A DNA stretch of 64,000 nucleotides from Sphingomonas psychrolutea (GCF_014636175.1 NZ_BMDW01000004.1:124001-188000), one strand, 5' to 3'; positions 20,510-29,750 are shown, numbered from the stretch's first letter. Notes: generated by a model not told the origin, from the sequence alone. Numbers and translations: made by a program.

Positions 20510-22240
20510 TCATTCCGCGTTCTTGCGGTCGCCCGCGCCGTGCCACACCAGCGGCGTCAAATCGGACACGTCGATATCGCGCTTCATGTCGGGCGTCACG
20601 CCGAGCAGCGATCCGGTCCGCGCGATCACCCGGCTGACGACAGGTGCCGCGGTCCACGCCGCCGTGGTGAGCCCGAACGATTCGGCATTGCCGACCGGTG
20701 AGTTGAGCATGGCGACCACCACATAGCGCGGCGAATCCATCGGGAAGGCAGCGGCGAAGGTCGATACGTTGGCCTTTTTCGAATAGCCGCCCGCCCCCGC
20801 CACTTCGGCGGTGCCGGTCTTGCCCCCAACGCGGTAGCCCGGTGCCTCGCCTTTCTTGCCAGTGCCGAGCAGGACAACCATCCGCAGCAATTGCCGCATC
20901 CGCGCGCTGGTTGCTTCGGAGAGGACCCGCCGCCCGGCCGGTGCTGCGCCGGGTGCGACCTTCAACATCGTCGTGGGCCGCCAGATGCCGCCATTGACCA
21001 AGGTCGCATAGGCGTTGGCGAGATGCAGCGGGGTCACCGCAATGCCGTGCCCGAACGCCGTCGTCATCAGCGTCGTATTGCCCCAATAGGTCGGCCAGAT
21101 CGGCCCGGCCCGCTCGCGCAGTTCGATCGACGGGCGTTCGCCAAACCCCATTGCGGTGAACATCGCGGTCAGTTTGTCCTTGCCCATCTCTTCCGCAATC
21201 CGCGCGGTCGCGATGTTGGACGAATAAATCAGCGTCTCGGGGATGTTCAACCAACGCTTCTGCTCGTCGCCGCGATCGTCATGGATCGTGAAGCGCCCGA
21301 CCTTGATCGGCACGGTGGCATCGAACCGCCGCGCCATCGATGTCACCGTGCCGCTCTCGATCGCTGCCGCCATCGTGATCGGCTTGAAAGTCGAGCCCAG
21401 CTCATACACCGATTGCGTCACATTGTTGCGCAGCGCATCGATGCTGGTGCCGCTCAATTTGTTGGGATTGTAGACGGGCAGCGACACCATCGCGATCACT
21501 TCGCCGGTGCGCACGTCGAGCACCACGCCGGTTGCGTCCTTCGCTTTGAACGACACCATTGCCCGGCCGAGCTCGCTCTCCATCGCCGCCTGCACGCGCG
21601 AATCGATCGACAGCGAAATTGGCTGGCCACGCAGCCGCGGATCGGTCAGCCGCGCCTCGAACGCGCGTTCGATTCCGGCCCGGCCGAGGATCCTGGGATC
21701 AGTCGCCGTCGGCCCGATATAGCCGAGCGCGTGTGCCGCCAGCGTCGATTGCGGATACAGCCGCTCGGGCTCGCGCGCGAAGACAATCCCCGGCTCGCCC
21801 AGCGCATGGACCTGATTCACCAACGCGGGCGAGGCGTGCTTCTCCAGATAGGTGAACTTGCCCTTCATGTTCAGGCGGTCGAGATACCAGGCTGAATCGT
21901 GCGCCGGCATCAGCGCCGCCAATTGCCCGGCCAATGCCTGCCGGTCGCCGAGCAATTCAGGCGGCCTAACACCGATCGTCCACGCTTCGATCGTCCGCGC
22001 CAGCGGCTGGCCATTGCGGTCGAGAATATCGCCACGCACCACCGGATTGATCGTCAGCGTCGCCGCACCCGCCGGTGTGCCGAGCAAACCGAGCAACGCG
22101 ATCCGCCCGATGACCAGCAGGAAACCCGCGATGATCAGCAGCATCAGCATCATCAGCCGCACATGCGCGACCGCGACCAGCGCGTGGCGCTGATCGGTCG
22201 AGCGGCGCGCCGAAATCGGGCGGGCGACGAGCATATTCAT
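20510..22240 (-). CDS. ftsI: Peptidoglycan D,D-transpeptidase FtsI (PBP3)
   Basis: 576 residues. Septal transpeptidase partner of FtsW. A cytoplasmic Arg-rich start is followed by one membrane helix (~29-52). The non-catalytic domain begins GDILDRNGQPLART. The penicillin-binding triad is complete: STFK at 283-286, SSN at 340-342, KTGT at 474-477. The ATG overlaps the ftsL stop by ATGA. No class A glycosyltransferase domain is present. Confidence 0.97.
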   Translation of the reverse strand: MNMLVARPISARRSTDQRHALVAVAHVRLMMLMLLIIAGFLLVIGRIALLGLLGTPAGAATLTINPVVRGDILDRNGQPLARTIEAWTIGVRPPELLGDRQALAGQLAALMPAHDSAWYLDRLNMKGKFTYLEKHASPALVNQVHALGEPGIVFAREPERLYPQSTLAAHALGYIGPTATDPRILGRAGIERAFEARLTDPRLRGQPISLSIDSRVQAAMESELGRAMVSFKAKDATGVVLDVRTGEVIAMVSLPVYNPNKLSGTSIDALRNNVTQSVYELGSTFKPITMAAAIESGTVTSMARRFDATVPIKVGRFTIHDDRGDEQKRWLNIPETLIYSSNIATARIAEEMGKDKLTAMFTAMGFGERPSIELRERAGPIWPTYWGNTTLMTTAFGHGIAVTPLHLANAYATLVNGGIWRPTTMLKVAPGAAPAGRRVLSEATSARMRQLLRMVVLLGTGKKGEAPGYRVGGKTGTAEVAGAGGYSKKANVSTFAAAFPMDSPRYVVVAMLNSPVGNAESFGLTTAAWTAAPVVSRVIARTGSLLGVTPDMKRDIDVSDLTPLVWHGAGDRKNAE

Positions 22241-22815
22241 CGTTGATGCCCAATTTCCGCGCGGGCACCGCTGCGCAAATCGCCGATCACGCTGTCATCG
22301 AGCAACGCACGGTCGAGCGACGCCAGCGCTGCGCGGGGGCGCGCCTCGACACGGGGCCGCGACGCCGGCTGTGCTTGAGGCTCGGCAGCCACCGCCATGG
22401 CGCTGCGCGGTGCAGGTGCAGGTGCAGCGGGGGCCGCTGACTCCGCAACCGGCGCTTGGCTGGTTCCGGCATAAACCGGCGCGGCCGGCACGAACGACGC
22501 CATTTGCGGACCAACGCCGGTTGCCGTCGGCTCGATCGAGGCCAAGGCCGCCTCATCCGCAACGAACTGGTCGGCGGCGGGTGCCACCATGCCGAGCGAT
22601 TCAGCATTCCATTTGTCGAGCTGCGCCAGGCTCGCGCGGGTATCGAATTCGGTTTCGAGCGCGCGAATATCGCGCTTGGCGCGCAGGATCTCGCTCGCGG
22701 TACGATCGAGCTTCTTGCGCTCGGCTGCCACCTGCAGCGGCACCAGCAAGAAGCCGAGCGCGACGGCAACGCCGGCCAAGAACCATCCGAGACTCTTCCA
22801 CGCCAGACCCAGCAT
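22237..22815 (-). CDS. ftsL: FtsL-like cell division protein with Ala/Pro-rich tail
   Basis: 192 residues. By position (between rsmH and ftsI) and shape it is FtsL: short N-terminus, one membrane helix (SLGWFLAGVAVALGFLLVPL), then a coiled-coil-like stretch (AERKKLDRTASEILRAKRDI-RALETEF). Unlike compact FtsL proteins it has an Ala/Pro-rich tail of about 100 residues. FtsL is poorly conserved in sequence, so the call rests on context. The ATG at 22815 overlaps the rsmH stop by one base, and GAGGGAG lies 7 nt upstream. An overlapping GTG one codon earlier is a possible alternative. Confidence 0.85.
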   Translation of the reverse strand: MLGLAWKSLGWFLAGVAVALGFLLVPLQVAAERKKLDRTASEILRAKRDIRALETEFDTRASLAQLDKWNAESLGMVAPAADQFVADEAALASIEPTATGVGPQMASFVPAAPVYAGTSQAPVAESAAPAAPAPAPRSAMAVAAEPQAQPASRPRVEARPRAALASLDRALLDDSVIGDLRSGARAEIGHQR

Positions 22816-23792
22816 CACATCGCTCCCTCTGTCACAGATTTTTCCGGCCACGCGGCGGCACCGGTCCGCGTTGCCGTCCGCAGCGTGGCGGATCGGGCGC
22901 GCGGGTTGCGCGCGATCTCGTCGTCGTCGGCGCGTACCCCGCGCCCGACCAGCTCGAAGCTCGGTGCGTGCTCCGCCGCCACTTCGGGCAAATGCCGCGA
23001 TCCCGACGGCAGCGCGCCGCTGCGTTCGCGCAGGAACCGCTTGACCATCCGGTCCTCGAGGCTGTGAAACGTCACCACCGCCAGCCGACCGCCCGGCGCG
23101 AGCACGCGCTCCGCCGCAGCAAGGCCGTCGGCCAGCTCGCCCAGCTCGCGGTTGATATGGATGCGGATCGCCTGAAAGGTCCGCGTCGCCGGGTCCTTCT
23201 TGTCATGTGGCTTATAGCCGAGCGCTTTGCGTACGATCCGTGCGAGTTCGCCGGTGCGCGTGATCGGGCGGTTGTAGACGATCGCCTGTGCCACGCGGCG
23301 TGCGCGCGGCTCTTCGCCATATTCCTTGATGACATGGGCGATCTGCGCTTCGTCGGCCTCGTTGACGAACTCGGCGGCGCTCAGGCCTTCCTGGCTCATC
23401 CGCATGTCGAGCGGACCGTCGGACTGGAACGAAAAGCCGCGCTCGGCCTGGTCGAGCTGCATCGACGACACGCCGATATCCATCGTCACGCCCTGCACCG
23501 GCATGGCGTCGCGCGCGGCAAGTTCGGCGTCCATCGCTGAAAAGGTCGCGGGCACCAACGTCAACGCGCCGTCCACCCCGGCGACCATCGCTGCACCCGC
23601 TGCAATCGCATCGGGATCGCGATCGAACGCGAACACGCGCGCGCCCCGCGCCAGCATCGCTTGCGTATAGCCGCCCGCGCCGAAAGTCGCGTCGACATGG
23701 ACCTCGCCGGGGGCGATGGCGAGCGCGTCGAGCACTTCGGCCAGCAAGACCGGCACATGCGGCGCGTCGCTTACAGGATTTGCGGGAATCAC
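22815..23792 (-). CDS. rsmH: 16S rRNA m4C1402 methyltransferase
   Basis: 325 residues (mraW/rsmH). SAM-dependent N4-methyltransferase of 16S rRNA C1402. [14 protein letters not shown] opens the protein and [17 protein letters not shown] (residues 31-47) is the SAM motif. [19 protein letters not shown] and [15 protein letters not shown] are diagnostic. The start is the GTG at 23792, overlapping the mraZ stop as GTGA; the upstream in-frame sequence belongs to mraZ in another frame. Confidence 0.96.
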   Translation of the reverse strand: MIPANPVSDAPHVPVLLAEVLDALAIAPGEVHVDATFGAGGYTQAMLARGARVFAFDRDPDAIAAGAAMVAGVDGALTLVPATFSAMDAELAARDAMPVQGVTMDIGVSSMQLDQAERGFSFQSDGPLDMRMSQEGLSAAEFVNEADEAQIAHVIKEYGEEPRARRVAQAIVYNRPITRTGELARIVRKALGYKPHDKKDPATRTFQAIRIHINRELGELADGLAAAERVLAPGGRLAVVTFHSLEDRMVKRFLRERSGALPSGSRHLPEVAAEHAPSFELVGRGVRADDDEIARNPRARSATLRTATRTGAAAWPEKSVTEGAM

Positions 23793-24289
23793 AGCGCGAT
23801 CCCCTTCTGCTTGCAATGGAAGCGGCAGGCGGCCTGCATCACCGGATCGACATCGGTCGCCGCGATCAGCGTCGCCGGGTCCCAGATCTCGATCCAGTCG
23901 AACGTGCCCCAAAAAAACGCATGCTCGCCAATCCCGGCATAATCGCGCGGAAAAGGCGGCATGATGAAACGGCCCGATCCGTCGAACGGCGCCTGCTCGC
24001 CGCTCGCGCCGCGCCGCTTGAAATTGTAATTGGGTTCGCCATCCTCGCCAGTATGCAGCGCCTCGCGCGCCTCGACCTTGGCTTTCAGGATCTTGACGAA
24101 GGCGGGGTCGTACGCGCGCAGGCAGGTCTGCTTGGGATGGACACCGACGATGATCGTGCCACCATCCTTGCCATCGGGGCGCGGGGAGTTGGCCGCCAGC
24201 GCCTGTCGCAGCGAGGCAGGAATTGCGACCCGGCCTTTGTCATCGACAAGGCCAAGACCGTCTCCCTGATATTCGCTGCGTTCGTCCAC
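23789..24289 (-). CDS. mraZ: Transcriptional regulator MraZ
   Basis: About 166 residues from a GTG at 24289; another GTG at 24295 and an ATG at 24337 are alternatives, but family homology begins at [19 protein letters not shown]. MraZ is an AbrB-like DNA-binding protein at the head of the dcw operon and represses it in E. coli. Two copies of the fold are seen: [17 protein letters not shown] and [16 protein letters not shown]. Four regularly spaced GGGG boxes upstream (24418-24451) are its likely operator. The insertion [20 protein letters not shown] is as in alphaproteobacterial members. Confidence 0.93.
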   Translation of the reverse strand: MDERSEYQGDGLGLVDDKGRVAIPASLRQALAANSPRPDGKDGGTIIVGVHPKQTCLRAYDPAFVKILKAKVEAREALHTGEDGEPNYNFKRRGASGEQAPFDGSGRFIMPPFPRDYAGIGEHAFFWGTFDWIEIWDPATLIAATDVDPVMQAACRFHCKQKGIAL

Positions 24290-24398
24290 GCCCACCCCGC
24301 ACTGCCGGGCAAACCTCTCCCGTCCCGAGAATCGCATCCGTTGCGAACCTCAGCGCACTGTCGCGCAGGCGAGATGAGTCTGCCCCTGTTAGAAGCAG

Positions 24399-24427
24399 AG
24401 TTAACACGTGATTTACCGGGGATACAA
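24399..24427 (-). promoter_or_regulatory. Candidate mraZ promoter
   Basis: On the minus strand TTGTAT (24422-24427) is followed by 17 nt and TTAACT (24399-24404), a plausible but imperfect -35/-10 pair about 110 nt upstream of mraZ. The -35 hexamer lies between the first two GGGG boxes, which would suit repression by MraZ. Confidence 0.4.
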
Positions 24428-24451
24428 GGGGAAAGCCGGGGAATGACGGGG
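24418..24451. promoter_or_regulatory. Predicted MraZ operator: four GGGG boxes at 10-nt period
   Basis: GGGG occurs at 24418, 24428, 24438 and 24448, each followed by A, on the plus strand (GGGGATACAA, GGGGAAAGCC, GGGGAATGAC, GGGGAG). MraZ of E. coli binds TGGGN repeats spaced one helical turn apart upstream of mraZ. Spacing and place match; here the G-rich strand is opposite to transcription. Confidence 0.75.
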
Positions 24452-24618
24452 AGCTAGGTTTAATTCCTTAAATTCTCCCGCGATTTTTGTCGCGACATAT
24501 CAACTTGTTCCCGGTGTGTTCGAAGAGATCGTAGCGCCAGCCCGCGTCGACCCGACCGCACCTGTCCGATGCGGGGCATTTTCCCGCAAAATCCCCGTCG
24601 AACCAATCCGATTCGAGG

Positions 24619-24939
24619 TCATTGCCGCGTGGTGGTGGCGTTTGGCTGCGGTTGGGCGGTATTGCTGGTCGTCGTCGCGCTCGGCGCGACGCCCAACTCA
24701 GCGAGCGGTTCCTTGGTCGCGGTGACTGGATCGGCGCTATTGCCCGAAACGATCGCCGACACGACCTCGGGACGGGCACTCCCGATCGCGGCGACACCGC
24801 GGTCGTGGTTCATCGTCGCGAAAATGGCGGCCGCGAGACCGATAAGGAGCACGACCGCAGCGAGGCCGATCATGCCGACCTTAACGCGCTGGGTTGTCTG
24901 GCCTGCTTCCCTTTGCGGGTGCTGTGCGATAATTTTCAT
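24619..24939 (-). CDS. Small single-pass membrane protein of unknown function
   Basis: 106 residues from the ATG at 24939. A short charged N-terminus (MKIIAQHPQREAGQTTQRVK) precedes one hydrophobic helix (VGMIGLAAVVLLIGLAAAIF), and the remainder is a Ser/Thr/Pro/Ala-rich tail, probably periplasmic. I do not recognise a domain. It lies 51 nt after cysK on the same strand and before mraZ, so it could be cotranscribed with cysK. Confidence 0.65.
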   Translation of the reverse strand: MKIIAQHPQREAGQTTQRVKVGMIGLAAVVLLIGLAAAIFATMNHDRGVAAIGSARPEVVSAIVSGNSADPVTATKEPLAELGVAPSATTTSNTAQPQPNATTTRQ

Positions 24940-24990
24940 AGGCTGTGGCATAAATGTAACGCATTAAGATGCGATTGTCGATGCCAGCCT

Positions 24991-25983
24991 TTAGGCCGAG
25001 GCCAGCCACGGCGGCACCGCCAGCCCTTTTGCCTCGAGCCATCCTCGATTGTAGAGCGTCGAGAGATAGCGAAACCCGGTGTCGCACAGGATCGTTGCGA
25101 CCCGGCTGCCCGGCCCCAAATGCCGCGCGAGCAACACTGCGCCCGCCACGTTGATCCCCGACGAAAGCCCCAGGCACAGCCCTTCCTCCGCCAGCAGCCG
25201 CGTCACCCATCCCATCCCGTCGGCATCAGAAATGCGGAACTGCGTATCAATCGGCGCGCCTTCCAGATTGGCGGTGATCCGCCCCTGCCCGATCCCTTCG
25301 GCAACCGACGATCCTTCCGCTTTCAACTCGCCATGCGCATAATAATTGTACAACGCCGCGCCATATGGATCGCTGAGCGCGATGCAGACCGTCTCGTCCT
25401 TGGCCTTCAGCCCCATGCCGACCCCGGCGATCGTCCCGCCAGTGCCCGCCGCGCACGTGAAGCCATCGATCCGCCCATCCATCTGCGCCCAGATTTCCTC
25501 GGCCGTTCCCGTGATATGCGCCTTGCGATTGGCGATATTGTCGAACTGATTGGCCCAAACTGCATTGGGCGTTTCCTCGGCGATCCTGCGCGAGGTGTGG
25601 ACGAAATGGGCCGGGTTTGAATAAGGCGCGGCGGGCACCAGCACGAGTTCGGCCCCCAAGGCGCGCAGCGTATCCATCTTCTCGCGGCTTTGCGTCTCGG
25701 GCATCACGATGATCGTCTTATAGCCCTTGGCATTGGCGACGAGTGCGAGCCCGATCCCGGTATTGCCCGCTGTCCCCTCGACAAAGGTGCCGCCCGCCGC
25801 GATCTGCCCGCGCGCCTCGGCATCCTCGACGATCCCGAGCGCGGCGCGATCCTTGATCGAGGCGCCGGGATTGGCGAATTCGCATTTGCCGTAAATCTCG
25901 GCACCGGCGGCGTCGCTCGGACCTTTGAGGAAAACCAGCGGTGTGTTGCCGATCAGGGCGAGTGTGTTTGGAAGCGTTGCCAT
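24991..25983 (-). CDS. cysK: Cysteine synthase A (O-acetylserine sulfhydrylase)
   Basis: 330 residues. PLP enzyme that makes L-cysteine from O-acetylserine and sulfide. The PLP lysine is K44 in NPGASIKDRAAL. GTAGNTGIGLAL binds substrate, GTGGTIAGVGMGLK is the phosphate loop, and LSSGINVAGA lies near the C-terminus. I start at the ATG at 25983 (MATLPNTLALIGNTPLV), the conserved N-terminus; the upstream frame is Arg/Gly-rich non-homologous sequence. The CysK/CysM distinction by sequence is not absolute. Confidence 0.92.
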   Translation of the reverse strand: MATLPNTLALIGNTPLVFLKGPSDAAGAEIYGKCEFANPGASIKDRAALGIVEDAEARGQIAAGGTFVEGTAGNTGIGLALVANAKGYKTIIVMPETQSREKMDTLRALGAELVLVPAAPYSNPAHFVHTSRRIAEETPNAVWANQFDNIANRKAHITGTAEEIWAQMDGRIDGFTCAAGTGGTIAGVGMGLKAKDETVCIALSDPYGAALYNYYAHGELKAEGSSVAEGIGQGRITANLEGAPIDTQFRISDADGMGWVTRLLAEEGLCLGLSSGINVAGAVLLARHLGPGSRVATILCDTGFRYLSTLYNRGWLEAKGLAVPPWLASA

Positions 25984-26081
25984 TTGCGACAGATGGCGTG
26001 GTGCGCCACCCGCCGCAAGCCATACTCGCTTTGTTGCGAGCAAGCGCGAGCGATGGTATAGTCGGTGCTCCCGGAGGTAGA

Positions 26082-26348
26082 ATGGGCGTGCAACTCAACA
26101 TCAAGGACGCGGAAACGGTCCAGTTGGCACGGGATCTGGCGAAGGCCACCGGCCAATCTGTAACGGGGGTCGTGAAGGGAGCGCTCCAGCGAGACTTTCA
26201 GCACCATCTCGCGGCGCGCGCGGAAAAAATTCGTCGGATCGATGACATCATCGGCGACTTTGGGCGCAACTTGCCGCCGGACTGGGTCGGCAAGACGTCC
26301 AAGGAAATCATGGATAGCATTTACAACGAGGATGGGTCGTTCGCTTGA
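26082..26348 (+). CDS. vapB: VapB-family antitoxin
   Basis: 88 residues beginning MGVQLNIKDAETVQLARDLA, the N-terminal form of Rv0623/PSK-type VapB antitoxins that bind DNA and neutralise a PIN-domain toxin. GGAGG (26072-26076) sits just upstream. Its stop overlaps the TTG start of a vapC gene as TTGA. Because that vapC is disrupted by an IS element, this antitoxin has no working partner here. Confidence 0.88.
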   Translation: MGVQLNIKDAETVQLARDLAKATGQSVTGVVKGALQRDFQHHLAARAEKIRRIDDIIGDFGRNLPPDWVGKTSKEIMDSIYNEDGSFA

Positions 26349-26427
26349 TCATCGACCCGTCGGCGATCATGGCGATCCTGCTCGACGAGCCGGAGCGACC
26401 GGCGTTCGTTGGTGCGATACTCGACTC
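26345..26427 (+). pseudogene. vapC: vapC toxin, 5' fragment cut by an IS21-family element
   Basis: Starting at TTG (26345) it encodes MIIDPSAIMAILLDEPERPA and a few more residues, the first strand of a PIN domain with the catalytic Asp at residue 4. The frame ends in the IS from 26428. Removing the IS and one copy of the 8-bp duplication joins it in frame to the segment at 28952. Confidence 0.9.
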
Positions 26428-26431
26428 TGTA

Positions 26432-26479
26432 AATAGGCGTCGAACCGGGACCCCCGATCGGCGTCCAAAAGGGACCCCC
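26432..26479. repeat. Tandem 24-bp terminal repeats, left IS end
   Basis: Two adjacent 24-bp units (26432-26455 and 26456-26479) share GGCGTC, AA and GGGACCCCC. They match, inverted, two units at the other end (28882-28905 and 28916-28939). Confidence 0.85.
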
Positions 26480-26599
26480 TTATGGCGCTGCGGGCGTCGA
26501 TGCTGGGCGCACATTCGCGCTGCTTGCGGCTTAGGGAGGGCGTAGCCCGACCGGAGGCGCGAGCAGCGCGAACGGCTCTTTCTGCCGACCGTGCTGGGA

Positions 26600-27328
26600 T
26601 CAGCTGCGGTTCTTGAAGCGCCAGCTGTCGTTGCCGGTTTCGACGATGTCGCAGTGGTGGGTAATGCGGTCGAGCAGCGCGGTCGTCATCTTGGGATCGC
26701 CGAACACGCTGGGCCATTCGCCGAACGTCAGGTTGGTGGTGATGATCACCGAGGTGTGCTCGTAGAGCTTGCTGATCAGGTGGAACAGCAGCTGGCCGCC
26801 CGAGCGGGCGAACGGCAGATAGCCAAGCTCGTCGAGCACCACGAGCTCGTGGCGACGCAGCTGGGCCGCGAGCGCGCCAGCCTTGCCGATCCGCGTCTCC
26901 TCCTCGAGCTGCGTCACCAGATCGACGGTGTTGAAGTAGCGACCGCGGGCACCGGCGCGGATGACGCTGGCGGCGATCGCACTGGCGAGGTGGGTTTTGC
27001 CGGTGCCGGTGCCCCCGACCAGCACGACGTTGCGGCGCCCTGGAAGGAACGAGCCTGCGTGAAGCGAGCGCACCAGCCCTTCGTTGATCGGGGTGTTCTC
27101 GAACACGAACGCGTCGAGGTCCTTTAGGACCGGCAGTCTGGCAGCCGTCATGCGGTAGCGGATCGAAGCGGCGTGGCGATGCGCGCCTTCGGCGCGCAAC
27201 AGATCGCTCAGGATCTCCATCGCGGTGCGCTTGCGCTGGACCCCGGTGGTGACCGCCTCGTCGAACGCGCCCGCCATGCCTTTGAGGCCGAGCCCGCGCA
27301 TCGCGTCGATCATTTCATGCCGCTGCAT
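26600..27328 (-). CDS. istB: IS21-family helper ATPase IstB
   Basis: 242 residues from the ATG at 27328, preceded by GAGG at 5 nt; a GTG at 27358 is an alternative. AAA+ ATPase that assists IstA in target selection. Walker A is GGTGTGKTH (residues ~105-113), Walker [14 protein letters not shown], then [15 protein letters not shown]. The start lies within the end of istA (14-nt overlap), the usual IS21 coupling. Confidence 0.95.
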   Translation of the reverse strand: MQRHEMIDAMRGLGLKGMAGAFDEAVTTGVQRKRTAMEILSDLLRAEGAHRHAASIRYRMTAARLPVLKDLDAFVFENTPINEGLVRSLHAGSFLPGRRNVVLVGGTGTGKTHLASAIAASVIRAGARGRYFNTVDLVTQLEEETRIGKAGALAAQLRRHELVVLDELGYLPFARSGGQLLFHLISKLYEHTSVIITTNLTFGEWPSVFGDPKMTTALLDRITHHCDIVETGNDSWRFKNRS

Positions 27329-28829
27329 GAAGACCTCGCAGGCTGTCGTATCGAGCACAGTTGGCGATCGGCGGGTGCAGCAGCGCCAGATCCTCAGGCG
27401 TGACGATGGATGCGGGCCGGGGCGGCTCTCGCCGCCGTGACAGGATGTTGAGGATTACCTCGTCGCTGACCGCGCCGGCGTCGAGCGCTTCGCGAACGGC
27501 ACCTTCAACGGCATCCAGTCCATCGCTGAGGACGGCCGCAAGTACGCGGACGAACCGCCGATCGGCATCGTCGTTGCTGCCAAGCTTGCGGCGCAGCCGA
27601 GCGAGCGCGGGCGGTAGATCCCAGCCTTGGAACGGTGCCCCGTTCCGCAGCGCACCAGGCTTGTTCACCAGTACCGGCAGATAATGCCAAGGGTCGTAGA
27701 TCGTCCGGTCGCGACCGAAGAACCGGGGGTGATCGGCGATCACCTCGTCACCCATCCGCACGACGATCCGGTCGGCATAGGCCCGGACCTGGACCGCACG
27801 ACGCACCGCCTTGGCAGCGACCGAGTAGCGGTTGCGGTCGAAGCTGATTAGGCAGGTCCCGGTCACCGCATGCTGGGTCTCGTGGAAGCCGTCGAACGGT
27901 GCGAGCATCGGCTGGAGCGCGGGCCGTTCCAACTCCAAGGCCTGCGCGACCGTCATCTCCTTGTGCTCGGGGTGCGCATGCATCTCCGCCCAGCGCCAGC
28001 ACTCGGCTTCCAGCCAGCCGTTCAGTTCCTCCAGGCTGGCGAACCGCAGCCGTGGCTTGAAGAGGCGACCTCGGAGCGTCTGCACCTGGTGCTCGACCTG
28101 CCCCTTCTCCCAACCGGCGGCTGGCGAGCACGCGGTCGGCTCGACCATGTAATGGTCGGCCATCACCAGGAAGCGACGGTTGAACACGCGCTCCTTGCCC
28201 ACAAACACCGTCGTCACCGCGGTCTTCATGTTGTCGTAGATGCCGCGCAGCGGCACACCTCCAAAGAAGGCGAAGCCGCGCGCATGCGCGTCGAACAGCA
28301 TCTCCTGCGTCTCGCGCGGATAGGCCCGGACGTAGACCGCCCGCGATGCGCACAACCGCACATGGGCGACCTTCACGCGCATCGGCTTGCCCGCGATCTC
28401 TACATCCTCATGGCTCCAGTCGAACTGGTATGCCTCGCCAGGCTTGAACAGCAGCGGGATGAACGCCGCCACGCCGTCTCCAGGGTCTTTGCGCCGCGCC
28501 GCAGCCCAGCGCGTGGCGTAGCGCCGGACCGCATCGTACGATCCCTCAAAGCCGTCGCGCAGCAACAGATCATGGATGCGCGTCATCCGCAGCCGGTCGC
28601 GCCGCGACCGCACCTCGTTCTCGGTCAGCAGCGTATCGAGCCGCGCCTGGAATGGTCCGATCCGCGGCAGCGGCTGCACCGACCGATGATAATCGAACGA
28701 ACCTTCCGGTGCCCGGATCGCCTTACGCACCACCTTGCGCGACAATCGAAGATCCCGTGCGATCGCTTTGATCGGCTTGCCGCCGGCGTACTCGCGCCGA
28801 ACCCGAACCACAGTCTCCACCACCAACAT
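27315..28829 (-). CDS. istA: IS21-family transposase IstA
   Basis: 504 residues. DDE transposase with an N-terminal helix-turn-helix ([20 protein letters not shown]) and a second DNA-binding region to ~110. The catalytic triad is D137 (QFDWSH), D199 (GIYDNMK) and E246 (GQVEHQV). Length is typical and no frameshift is visible. Confidence 0.95.
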   Translation of the reverse strand: MLVVETVVRVRREYAGGKPIKAIARDLRLSRKVVRKAIRAPEGSFDYHRSVQPLPRIGPFQARLDTLLTENEVRSRRDRLRMTRIHDLLLRDGFEGSYDAVRRYATRWAAARRKDPGDGVAAFIPLLFKPGEAYQFDWSHEDVEIAGKPMRVKVAHVRLCASRAVYVRAYPRETQEMLFDAHARGFAFFGGVPLRGIYDNMKTAVTTVFVGKERVFNRRFLVMADHYMVEPTACSPAAGWEKGQVEHQVQTLRGRLFKPRLRFASLEELNGWLEAECWRWAEMHAHPEHKEMTVAQALELERPALQPMLAPFDGFHETQHAVTGTCLISFDRNRYSVAAKAVRRAVQVRAYADRIVVRMGDEVIADHPRFFGRDRTIYDPWHYLPVLVNKPGALRNGAPFQGWDLPPALARLRRKLGSNDDADRRFVRVLAAVLSDGLDAVEGAVREALDAGAVSDEVILNILSRRREPPRPASIVTPEDLALLHPPIANCARYDSLRGLHAAA

Positions 28830-28881
28830 CCCGATCTCGCAGCCTGAGAATACCCAGGCTGCTGTCTAAACCATCGAAATG

Positions 28882-28939
28882 AGGGGTCCCTGTTGGACGC
28901 CGATCACCCCGCTAAGGGGGTCCTTTTTGCACGCCGATC
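28882..28939. repeat. 24-bp terminal repeats, right IS end
   Basis: Two 24-bp units, 28882-28905 and 28916-28939, each reading GGGGTCC...CGCCGATC on the plus strand, separated by 10 nt. They are the inverted counterparts of the pair at 26432-26479. Confidence 0.85.
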
Positions 28940-28943
28940 CACA

Positions 28944-29258
28944 CTCGACTCGACTGACTGCCGCATTTCTGCTGGCTCGTGGATCGAATTCGCCGCCGTC
29001 TTGACCCGGCGCGAGGACGACCGAACAGAAGCGCTTTACGATCTCATGCGCGAATTTGAGATTGGCATCGAACCTGTGGATATCGCGCAAGGACAGATCG
29101 GCCACGCGGCTTATCGCCGCTATGGGCACGGATCGGGCGACCCAGCGCAATTGAACTTGGGCGACTGTTTCTCCTACGCGCTCGCCAAAGCGACCAGCCA
29201 GCCGTTGCTGTTCAAAGGCGATGATTTCACCCACACCGACGTCGTGCAGGCGCTTTAG
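28944..29258 (+). pseudogene. vapC: vapC toxin, 3' fragment after the IS21-family element
   Basis: The first 8 nt are the target duplication. From 28952 the frame reads the rest of a PIN-domain toxin: ISAGSWIEFAAVL (acidic residue 2), HAAYRRYGHGSGDPAQLNLG, then DCFSYALAKATSQPLLFKGD with the remaining catalytic Asp residues, ending at TAG 29258. The C-terminal motifs are undecayed, so the insertion is probably recent. Without a start it should not be made. It ends 4 nt into the convergent DUF962 gene. Confidence 0.92.
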
Positions 29259-29581
29259 GCAATCCCCGCCGCGCGCAAATGCGGCCCCAGCCGTCCGCTC
29301 GCCCACAAAAAGAACATCCGGTAATCGCTCGCCAGCGACCATAAAGGATAGGTGAAGGTCGCCGGACGGTTCTTCTCAACCCCGAAATGTGCGGCCCAGG
29401 CAAAACCATATCCGGCGATCGGCAGCGCCGCCCACCAATATCCTCCGGCCACGATCGCCACCGCCAGCAACACGAAGGTCAGCGCGGTCCCGGCATAATG
29501 GACCGCACGTGTTTCCCGCTTGGCATGTTCGCGCAAATAATAAGGCCAGAACGCCGCGTAGCTGGTAATTTTCGCCACCAT
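29255..29581 (-). CDS. DUF962 / Mpo1-like membrane protein
   Basis: 108 residues from the ATG at 29581 (MVAKITSYAAFWPYYLREH). The pattern of conserved H (REHAKRETRAVHYAG), two closely spaced hydrophobic segments and HFGVEKNRPATFTYPLWSLA is that of DUF962 proteins, whose yeast member Mpo1 is an Fe-dependent dioxygenase of 2-hydroxy fatty acids. Whether the bacterial protein does this is unknown. It is convergent with, and overlaps by 4 nt, the broken vapC. Confidence 0.85.
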   Translation of the reverse strand: MVAKITSYAAFWPYYLREHAKRETRAVHYAGTALTFVLLAVAIVAGGYWWAALPIAGYGFAWAAHFGVEKNRPATFTYPLWSLASDYRMFFLWASGRLGPHLRAAGIA

Positions 29582-29750
29582 TCCCGCACTCCCTAAATCT
29601 TGAGGCACAGCCTTTCACGCCTGCCGGACCGTTTCAAGTCCGTGAACAAAGATGACCGTTACGTTACAAAATTGTTGCAACGCAAAAAACCGGGCCCCTA
29701 GGGTAAGCTACAGTCTTGACGCCCGATGCCGCGTGAGCGAAGAAAATCGG

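Larger units (their letters stand above)
24290..24618. other. Leader and promoter region of the dcw cluster, no gene seen
   Basis: 329 nt between mraZ and the small membrane-protein gene, both on the minus strand. It holds the predicted mraZ promoter and MraZ boxes. Outside those I find no open frame with protein character, no tRNA-like fold and no RNase P RNA signature (that RNA gene is sometimes near mraZ). Confidence 0.6.
26428..28943 (-). mobile_element. Complete IS21-family insertion sequence
   Basis: 2516 bp. Ends are TGTAAATAGGCGTC (left) and the reverse complement of TGTGGATCGGCGTG (right). The host sequence CTCGACTC is duplicated at 26420-26427 and 28944-28951. Each end carries two 24-bp repeats ending in GGACCCC, the multiple transposase sites expected for IS21. 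It contains istA and istB on the minus strand and both appear intact, so the element may still move. Confidence 0.95.

Noticed and set aside
24290-24618. Possible RNase P RNA or other structural RNA upstream of mraZ
   Set aside because: No conserved GAGGAAAGTCC-type core or long-range pairing could be seen.
26432-28939. CRISPR-like repeat/spacer pattern from 24-bp repeats
   Set aside because: Only two units at each end, inverted relative to each other, located exactly at IS termini: IS21 transposase sites.
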